Under the pieces are notes generated by a model. It saw nothing but the letters and a program-made list of their open reading frames with translations. It did no database searches and was not told the origin of the DNA. A DNA stretch of 64,000 nt from GCA-2705995 sp048267965 (GTDB lineage Bacteria > Bacteroidota > Bacteroidia > Flavobacteriales_G > Salibacteraceae), in contig JBLWWK010000003.1 of NCBI GenBank assembly GCA_048267965.1, positions 298,305 to 362,304 of the forward strand. The letters run 5' to 3'. Numbering within the stretch: the first letter of the stretch is position 1; the number at the start of each line of letters is the position of its first letter. Positions 9,037-18,260 of this stretch are shown here, one piece after another. The position numbers and the translations under genes were made by a program.

Positions 9037-9993
9037 TTAATTTTTATGCATTACCATTTCGAGCGATTTTTCGGTAGGAACCAAAATCTCGTAGGTTTTG
9101 CCTTTTGAGTTCACGAGTTGATTTTTCCTTAACCACGGATTCAATCCTTTTAAAACCTTGTAGTTAATCTTTTGGTCAAGAGCGAATTGTGCTAAGTTGT
9201 TAATGGAAGTGTCAACCTGTAAAGCCTGAGTTTCTACGTTTTTCCACAAATCTTTTTGGCGATAGTTAAAACCGAAATCTTCGGGCTGAGATAAAATAGT
9301 TTTGGCGGCTAAAATGCGAAATACATAACGTCCTGTTTCTTCATTAAGCAGTAAATCGTAATAATCGCTAACCATTTGTTTATTCAATTGACGATTTAAA
9401 CCATTTCTTCCCATGTTGTAAGAAGCCGCAGCTAAGGTCCAACTATTAAACTGCTCATAAGCATCTTTCAGGTATTCACAAGCTGCTTCGGTGGCTTTTT
9501 CAACGTGGTAACGTTCGTCAACTTGGCTGTTAATTTCTAAACCGAGGTCTTTCCCGGTTCCTTCCATTATTTGCCAAAAACCTACTGCTCCAGCTGGTGA
9601 TACAACTTGCGTTAAGCCGCTTTCAATCAAGGCTAAGTATTTAAAATCTTCTGGCACTCCATTTTTCTTCAAAATGGGCTCAATGATGGGAAACCACTTT
9701 TTTGATCTTTTTATATACAGTAGCGTATTGCTTTGCCAGTAAGTATTTACCAACAATTCACGATCTAGCCGCTCACAAATATCGAGTAGCTGTAGGGGCA
9801 CTTCTTCACCGGCCAACGAAATGGTTTCAGGAATATTTAACGAGTAAATTTTATAATCTCGCTGAAACTTTTCTTGATGAGAAATATCTTCTGCTGTTTT
9901 GGTAGTGGTAGAACTAAAAAAGTGAGAAACAGCTACGCTGCCCACTGTAATGATAACTCCAATAAAAAGGGAATACAAAGCTCTATTTTTCAT
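9037..9993 (-). CDS. membrane-bound lytic murein transglycosylase (SLT domain)
   Basis: About 318 residues from ATG 9991-9993; a longer TTG-started form (10011) is less likely. An N-terminal hydrophobic segment (ALYSLFIGVIITVGSVAV) is a signal anchor or signal peptide. The SLT catalytic domain follows, with the active-site glutamate in YLALIESGL, the GAVGFWQIM motif and AAASYNMGRNGL. The C-terminal region resembles a LysM-like end (ILVPTEKS). The enzyme cleaves peptidoglycan glycan strands to 1,6-anhydromuropeptides, in the MltD/Slt class. The ATG lies inside the 3' end of rfbC (11-nt overlap), pointing to coupled translation. A GGTAGGAACC motif lies near its 3' end (9073). Confidence 0.9.
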   Translation of the reverse strand: MKNRALYSLFIGVIITVGSVAVSHFFSSTTTKTAEDISHQEKFQRDYKIYSLNIPETISLAGEEVPLQLLDICERLDRELLVNTYWQSNTLLYIKRSKKWFPIIEPILKKNGVPEDFKYLALIESGLTQVVSPAGAVGFWQIMEGTGKDLGLEINSQVDERYHVEKATEAACEYLKDAYEQFNSWTLAAASYNMGRNGLNRQLNKQMVSDYYDLLLNEETGRYVFRILAAKTILSQPEDFGFNYRQKDLWKNVETQALQVDTSINNLAQFALDQKINYKVLKGLNPWLRKNQLVNSKGKTYEILVPTEKSLEMVMHKN

Positions 9994-10537
9994 ACACGAA
10001 AGGACTTTCAAAGTCGCTAAGTTTTGGGTTTAAATGATCTTTTTCTGATAGAATAGGTGTTTCAACTCTCCAGTCTATCGATAGGGCAGGGTCGTTCCAT
10101 AAAACTCCACCTTCAGATGGTTTATTGTATAAGTTAGAACACTTGTAAAAAAAGATAGTTTCGTCTGCCAATGTAGCAAATCCATGGGCAAAACCTTTAG
10201 GAACAAACAGTTGCAATTTGTTGCTTTCGTTTACTTCTACGCTGTATGCTTGGCCATACGTTGGCGAACCTTTGCGAATATCTACCGCAACATCTAAAAC
10301 GCTTCCTTTAATTACTCGAATTAGCTTGTCTTGCGCATGAGGAGGAGCTTGAAAATGCAAACCTCTTACTACACCAGCCTGCGACATGCTTTGGTTATCT
10401 TGAATAAAATCAACATCAATGCCTAAGTCTTTGAATTTTTGCTGACTGTACGATTCGTAAAAATAACCGCGTTGATCTTCAAAAACAGTGGGTTCAATTA
10501 ACTTTAAACCGGGCATTGGTTCTTCTACTAATTTCAT
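9983..10537 (-). CDS. rfbC: dTDP-4-dehydrorhamnose 3,5-epimerase
   Basis: 184 residues, the usual size. RfbC/RmlC converts dTDP-4-keto-6-deoxy-glucose to the 4-keto-rhamnose epimer for surface polysaccharide. The cupin shows FYESYSQQKF near residue 28, QDNQSMS, the catalytic-histidine motif RGLHFQ, KLIRVIKG, DVAVDIRKGSPTYGQ and PKGFAHGF with the second active-site region. No rfbA, B or D lies in the window, so this copy is isolated from the rest of the pathway, which is common in Bacteroidota. It is followed in an overlapping arrangement by the lytic transglycosylase. Confidence 0.95.
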   Translation of the reverse strand: MKLVEEPMPGLKLIEPTVFEDQRGYFYESYSQQKFKDLGIDVDFIQDNQSMSQAGVVRGLHFQAPPHAQDKLIRVIKGSVLDVAVDIRKGSPTYGQAYSVEVNESNKLQLFVPKGFAHGFATLADETIFFYKCSNLYNKPSEGGVLWNDPALSIDWRVETPILSEKDHLNPKLSDFESPFVYEK

Positions 10538-10619
10538 ATTTCGGTTTTATCGAGTTGTCAAAAAATAAGCTGCTTAGGCTCAAAACAAACATACTAATTC
10601 GCAGGGAGCCACTGTGGCA

Positions 10620-12536
10620 TCAAACGGCTTGTTCTGTACTCTTTTCGGTAGGAACCGTTTTTCCCAACCAGCGAGTAATGCCGAATAAAAGAGCTAATCC
10701 TACCGGGAAGCTATACCAAGGCGATATACCTAAACTAGCGGGGATGGTTCCGATAAAGAGAGCAACGGCTCCTACCGTTAAAGCATAAGGCATTTGTGTT
10801 CTTACATGATCGATGTGATGGCACTGGCTGGCGAGTGAGCTTAGAATGGTGGTGTCTGAAATGGGCGAACAATGATCGCCTAACACGCTACCGGCCAACA
10901 CGCAGGATACTACATTAAAGAAGATGCCCAGTGTTTCGGCTTCTGCATAACCATTTACCGCGCAAATACTCCAGCTGGCAGGTAAGATAAGTGGGTACAA
11001 TATGGCCATGGTTCCCCAAGAAGAGCCTGTTGAAAACGCAACAAAGGCAGCTGCTACAAAAGTAAGAGCGGGAATGGCCCAAGGCGAAACGCTGTTCGAT
11101 AGCAAAGAAGTAAGAAAATCGGCTGTTTTTAAATCTTCGGTTACACCAGCTAACGACCACGCTAGGGTGAGAATAATGATGGCCGACATCATGGTTTTTA
11201 TACCTGAAATGGCTGAATCGATGGCTTCGTTTAAACTTAAAATACGCTGACCAACGCTTAATGTTAAAGCAACAAGTAAACCACTAATCGAAGCCCAAAG
11301 TAACGCTTGGTAACTATCGGCATTGCCAATAATTTCTGATAGTTTTCGGATAGAACTCCATTCTGGGTGGAGGGTGCCTGTAGCTTGATACCCCGTTACC
11401 AACAGGCCCGCAATGGTTCCGAAAACCACCACTACAATGGGGATGATGGCATTATAGGCTTTGGGTTTTACTCCTTCTTGAATTTCAAATTCTGAAAGTT
11501 CTTCGCTGTTAGCATTTTGATTAGCCACAGCCGAATTGGATACTTTACCTGTGGTTCTAGCACGTTTTTCAGCTTTAAACATGGGGCCAAAATCGACTTC
11601 ACGCCAAACGAGCATTAGAATAAACGCCAGGGTGAAAATAGGGTAAAACGAATACTGTAGGGAGCTAATAAAAATACTGTACGGACTAGCTGATAAGCCA
11701 TCGATTGATTTTACGCCATCTGCAATGTAGCCAAGTTCTGCGCCAATCCAAGTGGTTACAAAAGCAATGGCAGCAATAGGCGCAGCGGTAGAATCTACAA
11801 TGTAAGCGAGCTTTTCTCTTGAAATTTTCAGCGAATCCGTTACTGGGCGCATGGTGTTACCTACAACCAAAGTATTGGCGTAATCATCAAAAAAGATGGC
11901 AATACCTAAAAACCACGTAGCCAGTTGTCCGTTTCGGGGCGTATTGGCGTATTTCGATATAGAGTTCACCACGCCCTTCATTCCGCCATTTTTTGATATT
12001 ATGGCCACAATTGAGCCAATTAATAGGCTAAAAAGTATAACAGCTACGTGTCCCCAATCGGTAAGGGCATCTACAATGTAATGATCGATGATGGCTAAAA
12101 AACCATAGAAAATTCCGGCTATACCGTCTTGATAAAATCCAATAATGGCAGCACCGAGAAAGATACCAGAAACCAATGCGGTTACCACCTCTTTAAAAAT
12201 GAGCGCAAACAAAATGGCCAACAATGGTGGAAGAATAGAAAGCCATAATGGAATAGGATTTACGGGAAGGGACTGGGTTTGTGTTCCTACCGAGAGGTGT
12301 AATTGATTTTGCTCGGCTGTAAACGTATGTTGAAAAGTGAGTTTTCCTTCTTTGATTTCTGTAGGAACCACCTGATTGTTTACGGTGATTGACGATGCAT
12401 TGGCAGGTATTGAATCGATAGATAATTCGTATTCAATTCCGGTTAAAATTACAGACGGAAGTTCAACTTGAAAGGCTGCGGCTCTTAGAGCCATCAAACA
12501 GCACAATGTAAAGACAAAAAAAATGCGTTGTTTCAT
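10620..12536 (-). CDS. NhaC-type Na+/H+ antiporter with N-terminal extracytoplasmic domain
   Basis: 638 residues from ATG 12534-12536; the start at 12581 is an in-frame extension without a signal peptide. Residues 1-20 form a signal peptide (MKQRIFFVFTLCCLM), followed by about 80 residues of beta-rich sequence (residues about 21-100) and then a polytopic antiporter with 11 or more helices. Motifs such as IAIFFDDYANTLVVGNTMRP, STAAPIAAIAFVTTWIGAE, FSTGSSWGTMAILYPL and GDHCSPISDTTILSS are those of the NhaC superfamily. It should exchange sodium for protons across the inner membrane. The leading beta domain is not part of a classical NhaC. A GGTAGGAACC copy lies eight codons before the stop. Confidence 0.9.
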   Translation of the reverse strand: MKQRIFFVFTLCCLMALRAAAFQVELPSVILTGIEYELSIDSIPANASSITVNNQVVPTEIKEGKLTFQHTFTAEQNQLHLSVGTQTQSLPVNPIPLWLSILPPLLAILFALIFKEVVTALVSGIFLGAAIIGFYQDGIAGIFYGFLAIIDHYIVDALTDWGHVAVILFSLLIGSIVAIISKNGGMKGVVNSISKYANTPRNGQLATWFLGIAIFFDDYANTLVVGNTMRPVTDSLKISREKLAYIVDSTAAPIAAIAFVTTWIGAELGYIADGVKSIDGLSASPYSIFISSLQYSFYPIFTLAFILMLVWREVDFGPMFKAEKRARTTGKVSNSAVANQNANSEELSEFEIQEGVKPKAYNAIIPIVVVVFGTIAGLLVTGYQATGTLHPEWSSIRKLSEIIGNADSYQALLWASISGLLVALTLSVGQRILSLNEAIDSAISGIKTMMSAIIILTLAWSLAGVTEDLKTADFLTSLLSNSVSPWAIPALTFVAAAFVAFSTGSSWGTMAILYPLILPASWSICAVNGYAEAETLGIFFNVVSCVLAGSVLGDHCSPISDTTILSSLASQCHHIDHVRTQMPYALTVGAVALFIGTIPASLGISPWYSFPVGLALLFGITRWLGKTVPTEKSTEQAV

Positions 12537-12606
12537 GGGACGCCTGCTAAAATACACAATGCCCCGAATGAAACAACGCACAATATGGAAAGAAACCGCT
12601 AGTTTT

Positions 12607-13815
12607 TTAAATTAAACCAGCCGTTTTACATGCTTGTAGCATTTTTTCGGTAGTTGATTCGATATCCATATCTAAACCAACGCTCATTCTAACAAAGCCA
12701 TCGCTAAGTCCCATTTCTGCTTGTTCTTCTTCAGTGATTTCACTTGAAGTGCTGCTTCCTGGGGCGCTAAATAGGGTTTTGTAGAAACCTAAACTTACAG
12801 CTAAGTAACCAAGATTTGCATTTTGCATTTCTTCCATCACTTTGTACGCTTTTTCTTTGGTTCCTGCATCGAATAAAATCATTCCACTGTAACCATATTG
12901 GTCGTTCATGGTGTTGGTCATTAATTCGTGCTGAGGGTGCTCTTTAAGGCCTGGGTAAGTCACTTTTACTCCGTTTTCTTGCATTTTTTGCGCAACGTAA
13001 GAAGCATTTTTAGAGTGTTGCATCATACGAAGGTGCAAATCGCGCAAGTTTTTAAGAATAGAAGCAGAACGCATACTATCTAAAACAGGGCCTAGAAGCA
13101 TGGCAGAACCAGCATTTACATCCATTAAAGAATCTATAAATTCTTTGCTGGCACAAACACAACCGCCTACTGCATCGCTAGTTCCGTTAATAAACTTGGT
13201 TAACGAATGAACCACGATATCTGCGCCTAATTTTGCTGGTGAGAAAACCATTGGAGTAAACGTATTATCGATTACCAACGGAAGGTTATTCTTTTTCGCA
13301 ATTTTAGAAAGTGATGGGATGTCTGCAACTTCTAGCAATGGATTGCTTAGTGCTTCACCGTAAACCATTTTAGTTTTGTCTGAAATAGCGCTTTCTACTG
13401 CTTCTAGATTAGTGAAGTCTACAAAGCGAACGGTAATGTTAAACTTAGGAAGGTAGTTTTTTAAGAAAGCGTAGGTACCACCATAGATAGTACGGCTAGC
13501 TACAATTTCGTCTCCGGTATTACACAATTGAAGTATAACAGAAGTAATTGCTCCCATACCGCTGCCCATTACTTGAGCAGATTCGGTTCCTTCCATTTTA
13601 GCTAACGCATCTGCAAGGTATTTGTTAGATGGATTCCAATGTCTAGAGTAGAGGTAGCAACCTTCGATTTCGTTCTCGAAAATTTCTTCCATTCTACCCG
13701 CTTCGAGAAATGTGTATGTAGAACTATCTGTGATAGAAGGGTTTACACCACCAAATTCTCCGAAGTACTGGATGTTTTGCAGCTCAGTTGCTGGATCAAA
13801 TTTTTTATTGCTCAT
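12607..13815 (-). CDS. Cys/Met-metabolism PLP enzyme, methionine gamma-lyase-like
   Basis: 402 residues from ATG 13813-13815; an upstream GTG (13833) would add six residues. It belongs to the Cys/Met metabolism PLP-dependent family (fold type I): YSRHWNPSNKYLADALAKMEG, MGSGMGAI, YGGTY, EALSNPLLEVADIP, VIDNTF and the PLP lysine in HSLTKFINGTSDAVGG (Lys about 205). Related enzymes are methionine or homocysteine gamma-lyases, cystathionine gamma-synthase/lyase and O-acetylhomoserine sulfhydrylase; sequence alone does not decide among them. It stands between the two-component system and the antiporter, with short intergenic gaps on either side. Confidence 0.85.
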   Translation of the reverse strand: MSNKKFDPATELQNIQYFGEFGGVNPSITDSSTYTFLEAGRMEEIFENEIEGCYLYSRHWNPSNKYLADALAKMEGTESAQVMGSGMGAITSVILQLCNTGDEIVASRTIYGGTYAFLKNYLPKFNITVRFVDFTNLEAVESAISDKTKMVYGEALSNPLLEVADIPSLSKIAKKNNLPLVIDNTFTPMVFSPAKLGADIVVHSLTKFINGTSDAVGGCVCASKEFIDSLMDVNAGSAMLLGPVLDSMRSASILKNLRDLHLRMMQHSKNASYVAQKMQENGVKVTYPGLKEHPQHELMTNTMNDQYGYSGMILFDAGTKEKAYKVMEEMQNANLGYLAVSLGFYKTLFSAPGSSTSSEITEEEQAEMGLSDGFVRMSVGLDMDIESTTEKMLQACKTAGLI

Positions 13816-13889
13816 AGTCTTTGGATTATTCACTTCAAATGTGAGAAAATCCGATGAATAAAGAGCAAAGAAGGCAGACGAATAAAAGG

Positions 13890-14606
13890 TTACTCTTCTT
13901 CGCCTGTTAAAATTTCAAGCTTGAAACCTACACCGTGAACATTCGATATCTTTAAGGTAGGATCCAATTTCAAATACTTTCTGAGCTTGGTAATAAATAC
14001 ATCCATGCTTCTGCCTAAGAAGTAATCATCGTCTCCCCAAACAATTCTGAGGGCAGTATCTCTTTCGAGAACTTGGCCTTGGTGAATGCAAAGTAAGCGT
14101 AGTAAGTCGGCTTCTTTTTTGGTGAGTTTTTGTTCCTGGTCTGGATGTGAGAGAATTAGCTCTTTATGATGCAAAACAAACTTTCCGATTTCGAAAGTGT
14201 CTTTGTCTTGGTATTCGTCTTTTTTGAATTTGGTGCGTTTCAGAATGTTTTCGATACGCAAGCAAAGTTCGTCCATAGAGAACGGCTTAGAGATATAATC
14301 ATCGGCTCCTATTTTTAAACCGGCTATTCTATCTTCTTTTAGCGATTTGGCCGTTAAAAAGAACAAGGCAACATCTTCGTTTTGGTCTCTAACTAGTTTG
14401 GCTAATTCGAAACCATCTCGTTTAGGAAGCATTACATCGAAAACACACAGATCGAACTGATCTCTTAAAAAAGCTTCGTAGCCTTCTTGACCGTCTTTGG
14501 CCCAAACTACATGGTAGCCAGCTTCTTCTAAATTATCTTTTGTAACGAAGCCTAAACTTTCGTCATCTTCAACTAAAAGTATGTTTACTCCTTGATTCTT
14601 ATTCAT
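13890..14606 (-). CDS. rprY: OmpR-family response regulator, RprY-like
   Basis: 238 residues. An N-terminal receiver domain has the acidic pair in LLVEDDE, phosphoacceptor Asp57 in CVFDVMLPKRDG and the conserved Lys in ISKPFS near 107. The C-terminal winged-helix (OmpR/PhoB) domain includes LTKKEADLLRLLCIHQGQVLERD, IVWGDDDYFLGRSMDVFITKLRKYL. It overlaps the sensor kinase gene by 8 nt, so the pair is an operon. The architecture and the WGDDDYFLGRSMDVF helix match RprY of Bacteroides, which binds DNA and influences stress and oxidative metabolism genes. The symbol is by resemblance only. Confidence 0.85.
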   Translation of the reverse strand: MNKNQGVNILLVEDDESLGFVTKDNLEEAGYHVVWAKDGQEGYEAFLRDQFDLCVFDVMLPKRDGFELAKLVRDQNEDVALFFLTAKSLKEDRIAGLKIGADDYISKPFSMDELCLRIENILKRTKFKKDEYQDKDTFEIGKFVLHHKELILSHPDQEQKLTKKEADLLRLLCIHQGQVLERDTALRIVWGDDDYFLGRSMDVFITKLRKYLKLDPTLKISNVHGVGFKLEILTGEEE

Positions 14607-15876
14607 GGGTAAAAGGTAAAAAGATTATAAATGTACTTCCCTTGCCAGGCGTACTTTCTAGTTTGATTTTTCCACCGTGTTGCTCGGTCATTACTTTCAC
14701 GTAATGCAAGCCAATTCCGAAGCCTTTCACATCGTGAATATTGCCTTTAGGAACCCGGTAAAACTTATCGAACACTTGATTAATATCTGATTTTTTAATT
14801 CCTACTCCGTTATCGGCCACTTGTATAGTAATGCCTTTATGGTCGTTAGACGTTGAAATTTCAATTACCGGTGCTTCTGTAGAGTATTTAATTCCGTTGT
14901 CTATCAAATTGCAGACAATGTTAGAAAGGTGCATTTCGTCTCCTTTAATAACATCTTTCTCTGCATGGAGGTGGGTAATTATTTTTCCGCCTTTTGCCTT
15001 GGCATTCAGTTCGAAAGTTTGAGCTGCTTTTTCAACAATATCGTTGATCACAACCTCTTTTTCACGGAGAGAAACCTTCTCTTTTTCGATGGTGGCAATT
15101 TGCAAGATGCGTTCTACTTGTGCTTGTAAACGTTTATTCTCGTTAAAGATTATTTGCGCATAGTTTTTTAAACGCTCTGGTTTTTCGATAATAGAGGGTT
15201 TTAAAAGCACCTCGCTCGAAAGGGCAATGGTAGAAATGGGTGTTTTAAACTCGTGTGTCATGTTATTAATGAAATCAGTTTTGATTTCACTAATTCTTCG
15301 TTGCCTCAGAATTACCGATATAGTGTAGGCAAAAAAGAAAATAACAATAATGAGGAAAGCAGAAGAGTAGATCCAGAAATCCATCTTCGAGAATAGATCT
15401 ACGCCTTTATTTGGGAAAAAAACCGAGAAGTAGTGGCCTTCATCGTGGTTCCAGATAATCTTGGGTGAACCGTTGGTGTTTTTAACCCCATTGGGAGATT
15501 GATTTACGGCTTTTTGGTACATCACCGAATCGGCAAAGCAATCGTAAATGCTAAACTCAAACGGGAAATTGATTTCGTCTTTCTTAAATTGATTTTTTAG
15601 TAAGACCTCTAGGTAGTAGGGATGCAGTGTATCGTGAATGCGCACACGAAAATAGCTGTGCGTAAGTTGCACCACCGGGTCGTGAATGGTTGTAGAATCA
15701 TTATTGCTTCGCTGAATTTCTTCAACTACACTTTTTAACGATTCGGTTACAGAATAGGTAAATTGCTTTTGCTCAATGTCATAAGCCTTTTTTACCCATA
15801 CTACTTGGATTAAAACTAAGCCTAGCAGCAGTACTGAGGCAACAAGAATAATCCATGTAATTGTATTTCTTTTCAT
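14599..15876 (-). CDS. rprX: sensor histidine kinase, RprX-like
   Basis: 425 residues from ATG 15874-15876 (a TTG 12 nt upstream is also in frame). Two membrane helices (about residues 8-26 and 170-190) bracket a periplasmic sensor region. The cytoplasmic part has the H-box MTHEFKTPIST (His about 208), N-box CNLIDNGIKYS, G1 VADNGVGI and G2 GFGIGLHYVK. It is the membrane partner of the overlapping response regulator and resembles RprX. A TACTTTTGC promoter box ends 8 nt before the ATG. Confidence 0.88.
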   Translation of the reverse strand: MKRNTITWIILVASVLLLGLVLIQVVWVKKAYDIEQKQFTYSVTESLKSVVEEIQRSNNDSTTIHDPVVQLTHSYFRVRIHDTLHPYYLEVLLKNQFKKDEINFPFEFSIYDCFADSVMYQKAVNQSPNGVKNTNGSPKIIWNHDEGHYFSVFFPNKGVDLFSKMDFWIYSSAFLIIVIFFFAYTISVILRQRRISEIKTDFINNMTHEFKTPISTIALSSEVLLKPSIIEKPERLKNYAQIIFNENKRLQAQVERILQIATIEKEKVSLREKEVVINDIVEKAAQTFELNAKAKGGKIITHLHAEKDVIKGDEMHLSNIVCNLIDNGIKYSTEAPVIEISTSNDHKGITIQVADNGVGIKKSDINQVFDKFYRVPKGNIHDVKGFGIGLHYVKVMTEQHGGKIKLESTPGKGSTFIIFLPFTHE

Positions 15877-15884
15877 AGCAAGAA

Positions 15885-15893
15885 GCAAAAGTA
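15885..15893 (-). promoter_or_regulatory. -7 promoter element of the rprXY-like operon
   Basis: TACTTTTGC on the minus strand matches TAnnTTTGC. Its last base is only 8 nt from the ATG, so transcription would start at or very near the start codon, giving a leaderless or nearly leaderless mRNA. Confidence 0.5.
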
Positions 15894-15943
15894 GGGGAGG
15901 GAAGTAATAACTTAATAAGTATTAACAACTGGTTAACACAGCT

Positions 15944-16480
15944 TTACATTTGCTGAGTAAGCGAGGTGAACTTATTGCGTATAGGTGCTAAACGCAGAAT
16001 GAAAGTTAACATTAACGAGTAAAACAAACCTATAAAAAGCGTAACAAAAAGCGTTATTGAGCTCCAAGTGAATGAAGAGTAAATCATTTTTGATTGTTCG
16101 AGGCCTTCTACCAATTGATTAATTTGATCTTGAGAATAGCCCAAATCAGTAGCTTCTTGGATACGCTCCGCAATGTTTTGTGCGTGTAAATCGGCTAAGA
16201 AGTTGGGGTTAATATACTGGTAATAAATGAACAAGAATGCAGAAAAAAGCAAAAGGTAAGTAGCTACCGGTTGCATGGCAGCTTTAAACTCCATTATAAA
16301 AGTGAGTTCTTCTTGCGCTTTTTTTCTAAGAGCGATTATTCCAGTTAGGGCGGCCACCAAGATAAAGAGCAGCGTAACGTAAATATTGTAGTTATTGGGC
16401 CATTCCATGGTGTAAACCGTGAATTTCCAAATAATCGATATTAATAACAACGATAAGGCGATTTGACCTGAATTTTTCAT
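15944..16480 (-). CDS. DUF4199 family membrane protein
   Basis: 178 residues with four predicted helices (about 6-22, 30-50, 72-92, 140-165) separated by a charged stretch (AQNIAERIQEATDLGYSQDQINQLVEGLEQSKM), the layout of DUF4199, a Bacteroidota family of unknown function. ATG at 16478-16480. The promoter box TAAATTTGC ends 3 nt before this ATG. It is separated from rho upstream by a terminator. Confidence 0.8.
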   Translation of the reverse strand: MKNSGQIALSLLLISIIWKFTVYTMEWPNNYNIYVTLLFILVAALTGIIALRKKAQEELTFIMEFKAAMQPVATYLLLFSAFLFIYYQYINPNFLADLHAQNIAERIQEATDLGYSQDQINQLVEGLEQSKMIYSSFTWSSITLFVTLFIGLFYSLMLTFILRLAPIRNKFTSLTQQM

Positions 16481-16483
16481 GCG

Positions 16484-16492
16484 GCAAATTTA
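16484..16492 (-). promoter_or_regulatory. -7 promoter element of DUF4199 gene
   Basis: TAAATTTGC on the minus strand fits TAnnTTTGC exactly and ends 3 nt before the ATG, again implying a leaderless message. Where a -33 TTG should be, the iterated motif GGTAGGAACC is found instead (16505-16514). Confidence 0.5.
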
Positions 16493-16518
16493 AACGGGTA
16501 AATGGGTTCCTACCATTA

Positions 16519-16551
16519 AAAAAGCCATTTCCGATGTGAAAATGGCTTTTT
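16519..16551 (-). terminator. intrinsic terminator after rho
   Basis: Perfect 12-bp stem (AAAAAGCCATTT with AAATGGCTTTTT, 9-nt loop) with a T tract on the minus strand, 24 nt after the rho stop codon. A copy of GGTTCCTACC sits directly beside it (16505-16514). Confidence 0.8.
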
Positions 16552-16574
16552 AAGTGTTTCAGTAACGAAAAATA

Positions 16575-18260
16575 TTAACCGTTCATAGAGATTAAAAATT
16601 CTTCGTTGTCTTTCGACTGCATAATTCTGTCTTTTAAGAAATCCATGGCTTCTACTGGAGTCATGTCGCTGAGGTGTTTTCTTAAAATCCACAAGCGTTG
16701 CGTAACTTCTTTATCGTGCAGTAAATCGTCTCTACGTGTAGAAGAAGAAATAAGATCGATAGCTGGGAATACTCTTCGGTTAGCAATTTTTCTATCTAAT
16801 TGGAGCTCCATGTTACCGGTTCCTTTAAATTCTTCGAAGATTACTTCGTCCATTTTAGAACCTGTATCGATAAGTGCAGTGGCCAAGATGGTTAAAGAAC
16901 CACCGCCTTCAATATTTCTAGCAGCACCGAAGAAACCTTTTGGCTTGTGAAGTGCGTTGGCATCTACACCACCAGAAAGTACTTTTCCTGATGCGGGCGA
17001 AACGGTGTTGTAGGCCCTTGCCAAACGGGTAATAGAATCGAGTAAGATCACAACATCGTGACCTGATTCTGTCATCCTTTTTGCTTTTTCGAGTACAATT
17101 CCGGCAATTTTTACGTGGCGATCTGCTGGTTCGTCAAAGGTAGAAGCAATAACTTCTGCATTAACGCTTCTTGCCATATCGGTTACCTCTTCTGGGCGCT
17201 CATCGATTAGCAAGATGATAAGATAACACTCAGGGTGATTGAAGGCAATTGCGTTAGCAACTTCTTTCAATAATTGGGTTTTACCTGTTTTTGGTTGTGC
17301 TACAATTAAACCACGCTGACCTTTACCAATGGGGGTAAATAAATCCATGATTCTTGTAGAAGCAGTAGATTTAGAGTGCCCGGTAAGGTTGAATTTTTCT
17401 TGTGGAAATAAAGGTGTTAAGTAGTTAAAAGGAACGCGATCACGAACTTCTGATGGTTCACGGCCGTTGATTTTTGCTACTTTGATTAGTGGGAAATATT
17501 TTTCTCCTTCTTTCGGAGGGCGAATGGTTCCTTCTACAGTATCTCCAGTTTTTAAACCGAAAAGTTTAATCTGCGATTGAGAAACGTAAATATCGTCTGG
17601 TGAAGGCAGGTAATTGTAGTCAGATGAGCGCAAAAATCCGTAACCGTCTGACATAATTTCTAAAACACCTTCGTTGGTAATTAAACCATCGAAATCGTAA
17701 ATAGAATTGGCGTCTCTGTGTTTGCCCGTTTTCTGCTTATTCTGGTGTGCAGGTCGGTTGTCGTTATTGCGGTTATGATTTTTGTTGTGGTTACGATCTT
17801 TCTGATCGTTGCCTTTTTGTGGAGTAGGCTTGCTGTTATTGCCAGCAGAGTTGTCTTTAGAAGAGTCGTTGGTGTTCGGCTTAGAATGCTCAATTACCTT
17901 TCGGGGTTTGGGTTTGGGCTTTTCTTGCTCTTTGCTGTCGGGTTTGGTAGCTTCTTCAGGAGTAGCCTCAGGAGCAGAAGGAGAGGGTTTTTCAGTAGTT
18001 TCTTCTTTAGTGGTAGAAACAGGTTCTGGGGTAGGTTTTTCTACTCGTTTTCTGGGTTTGGGCTTGGGTTCTGGAGCAGGATCTTCTGTTTTGGGAGAAG
18101 CTTCTTTTTTAGCTTCAATCGGTTTAACGGCTTGGTAATCTAAGATTTGGTATATTAAATCTTGTTTTTTAAGCGATCTAAACTTTGGAATTTCCATTTC
18201 CTTGGCGAGTTCCTTCAACTCGTCCAGTTTTTTTGAATTTAATTCGATGATATCGTACAT
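16575..18260 (-). CDS. rho: transcription termination factor Rho
   Basis: 561 residues, much longer than the about 420 of E. coli Rho. Residues 1-45 are the Rho_N helical domain (ELKELAKEMEIPKFRSLKKQDLIYQIL). Residues about 50-190 are low-complexity, rich in Lys, Pro, Glu, Thr, then Asn/His, a typical Bacteroidota insert. The OB-fold RNA-binding domain (GVLEIMSDGYGFLRSSDYNY) follows, then the hexameric ATPase: Walker A in VAQPKTGKTQLL near 323, Q-loop/R-loop region and SSSTRRDDLL. Rho is the ATP-driven RNA translocase that releases transcripts. It is monocistronic, with its own terminator. Confidence 0.97.
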   Translation of the reverse strand: MYDIIELNSKKLDELKELAKEMEIPKFRSLKKQDLIYQILDYQAVKPIEAKKEASPKTEDPAPEPKPKPRKRVEKPTPEPVSTTKEETTEKPSPSAPEATPEEATKPDSKEQEKPKPKPRKVIEHSKPNTNDSSKDNSAGNNSKPTPQKGNDQKDRNHNKNHNRNNDNRPAHQNKQKTGKHRDANSIYDFDGLITNEGVLEIMSDGYGFLRSSDYNYLPSPDDIYVSQSQIKLFGLKTGDTVEGTIRPPKEGEKYFPLIKVAKINGREPSEVRDRVPFNYLTPLFPQEKFNLTGHSKSTASTRIMDLFTPIGKGQRGLIVAQPKTGKTQLLKEVANAIAFNHPECYLIILLIDERPEEVTDMARSVNAEVIASTFDEPADRHVKIAGIVLEKAKRMTESGHDVVILLDSITRLARAYNTVSPASGKVLSGGVDANALHKPKGFFGAARNIEGGGSLTILATALIDTGSKMDEVIFEEFKGTGNMELQLDRKIANRRVFPAIDLISSSTRRDDLLHDKEVTQRLWILRKHLSDMTPVEAMDFLKDRIMQSKDNEEFLISMNG

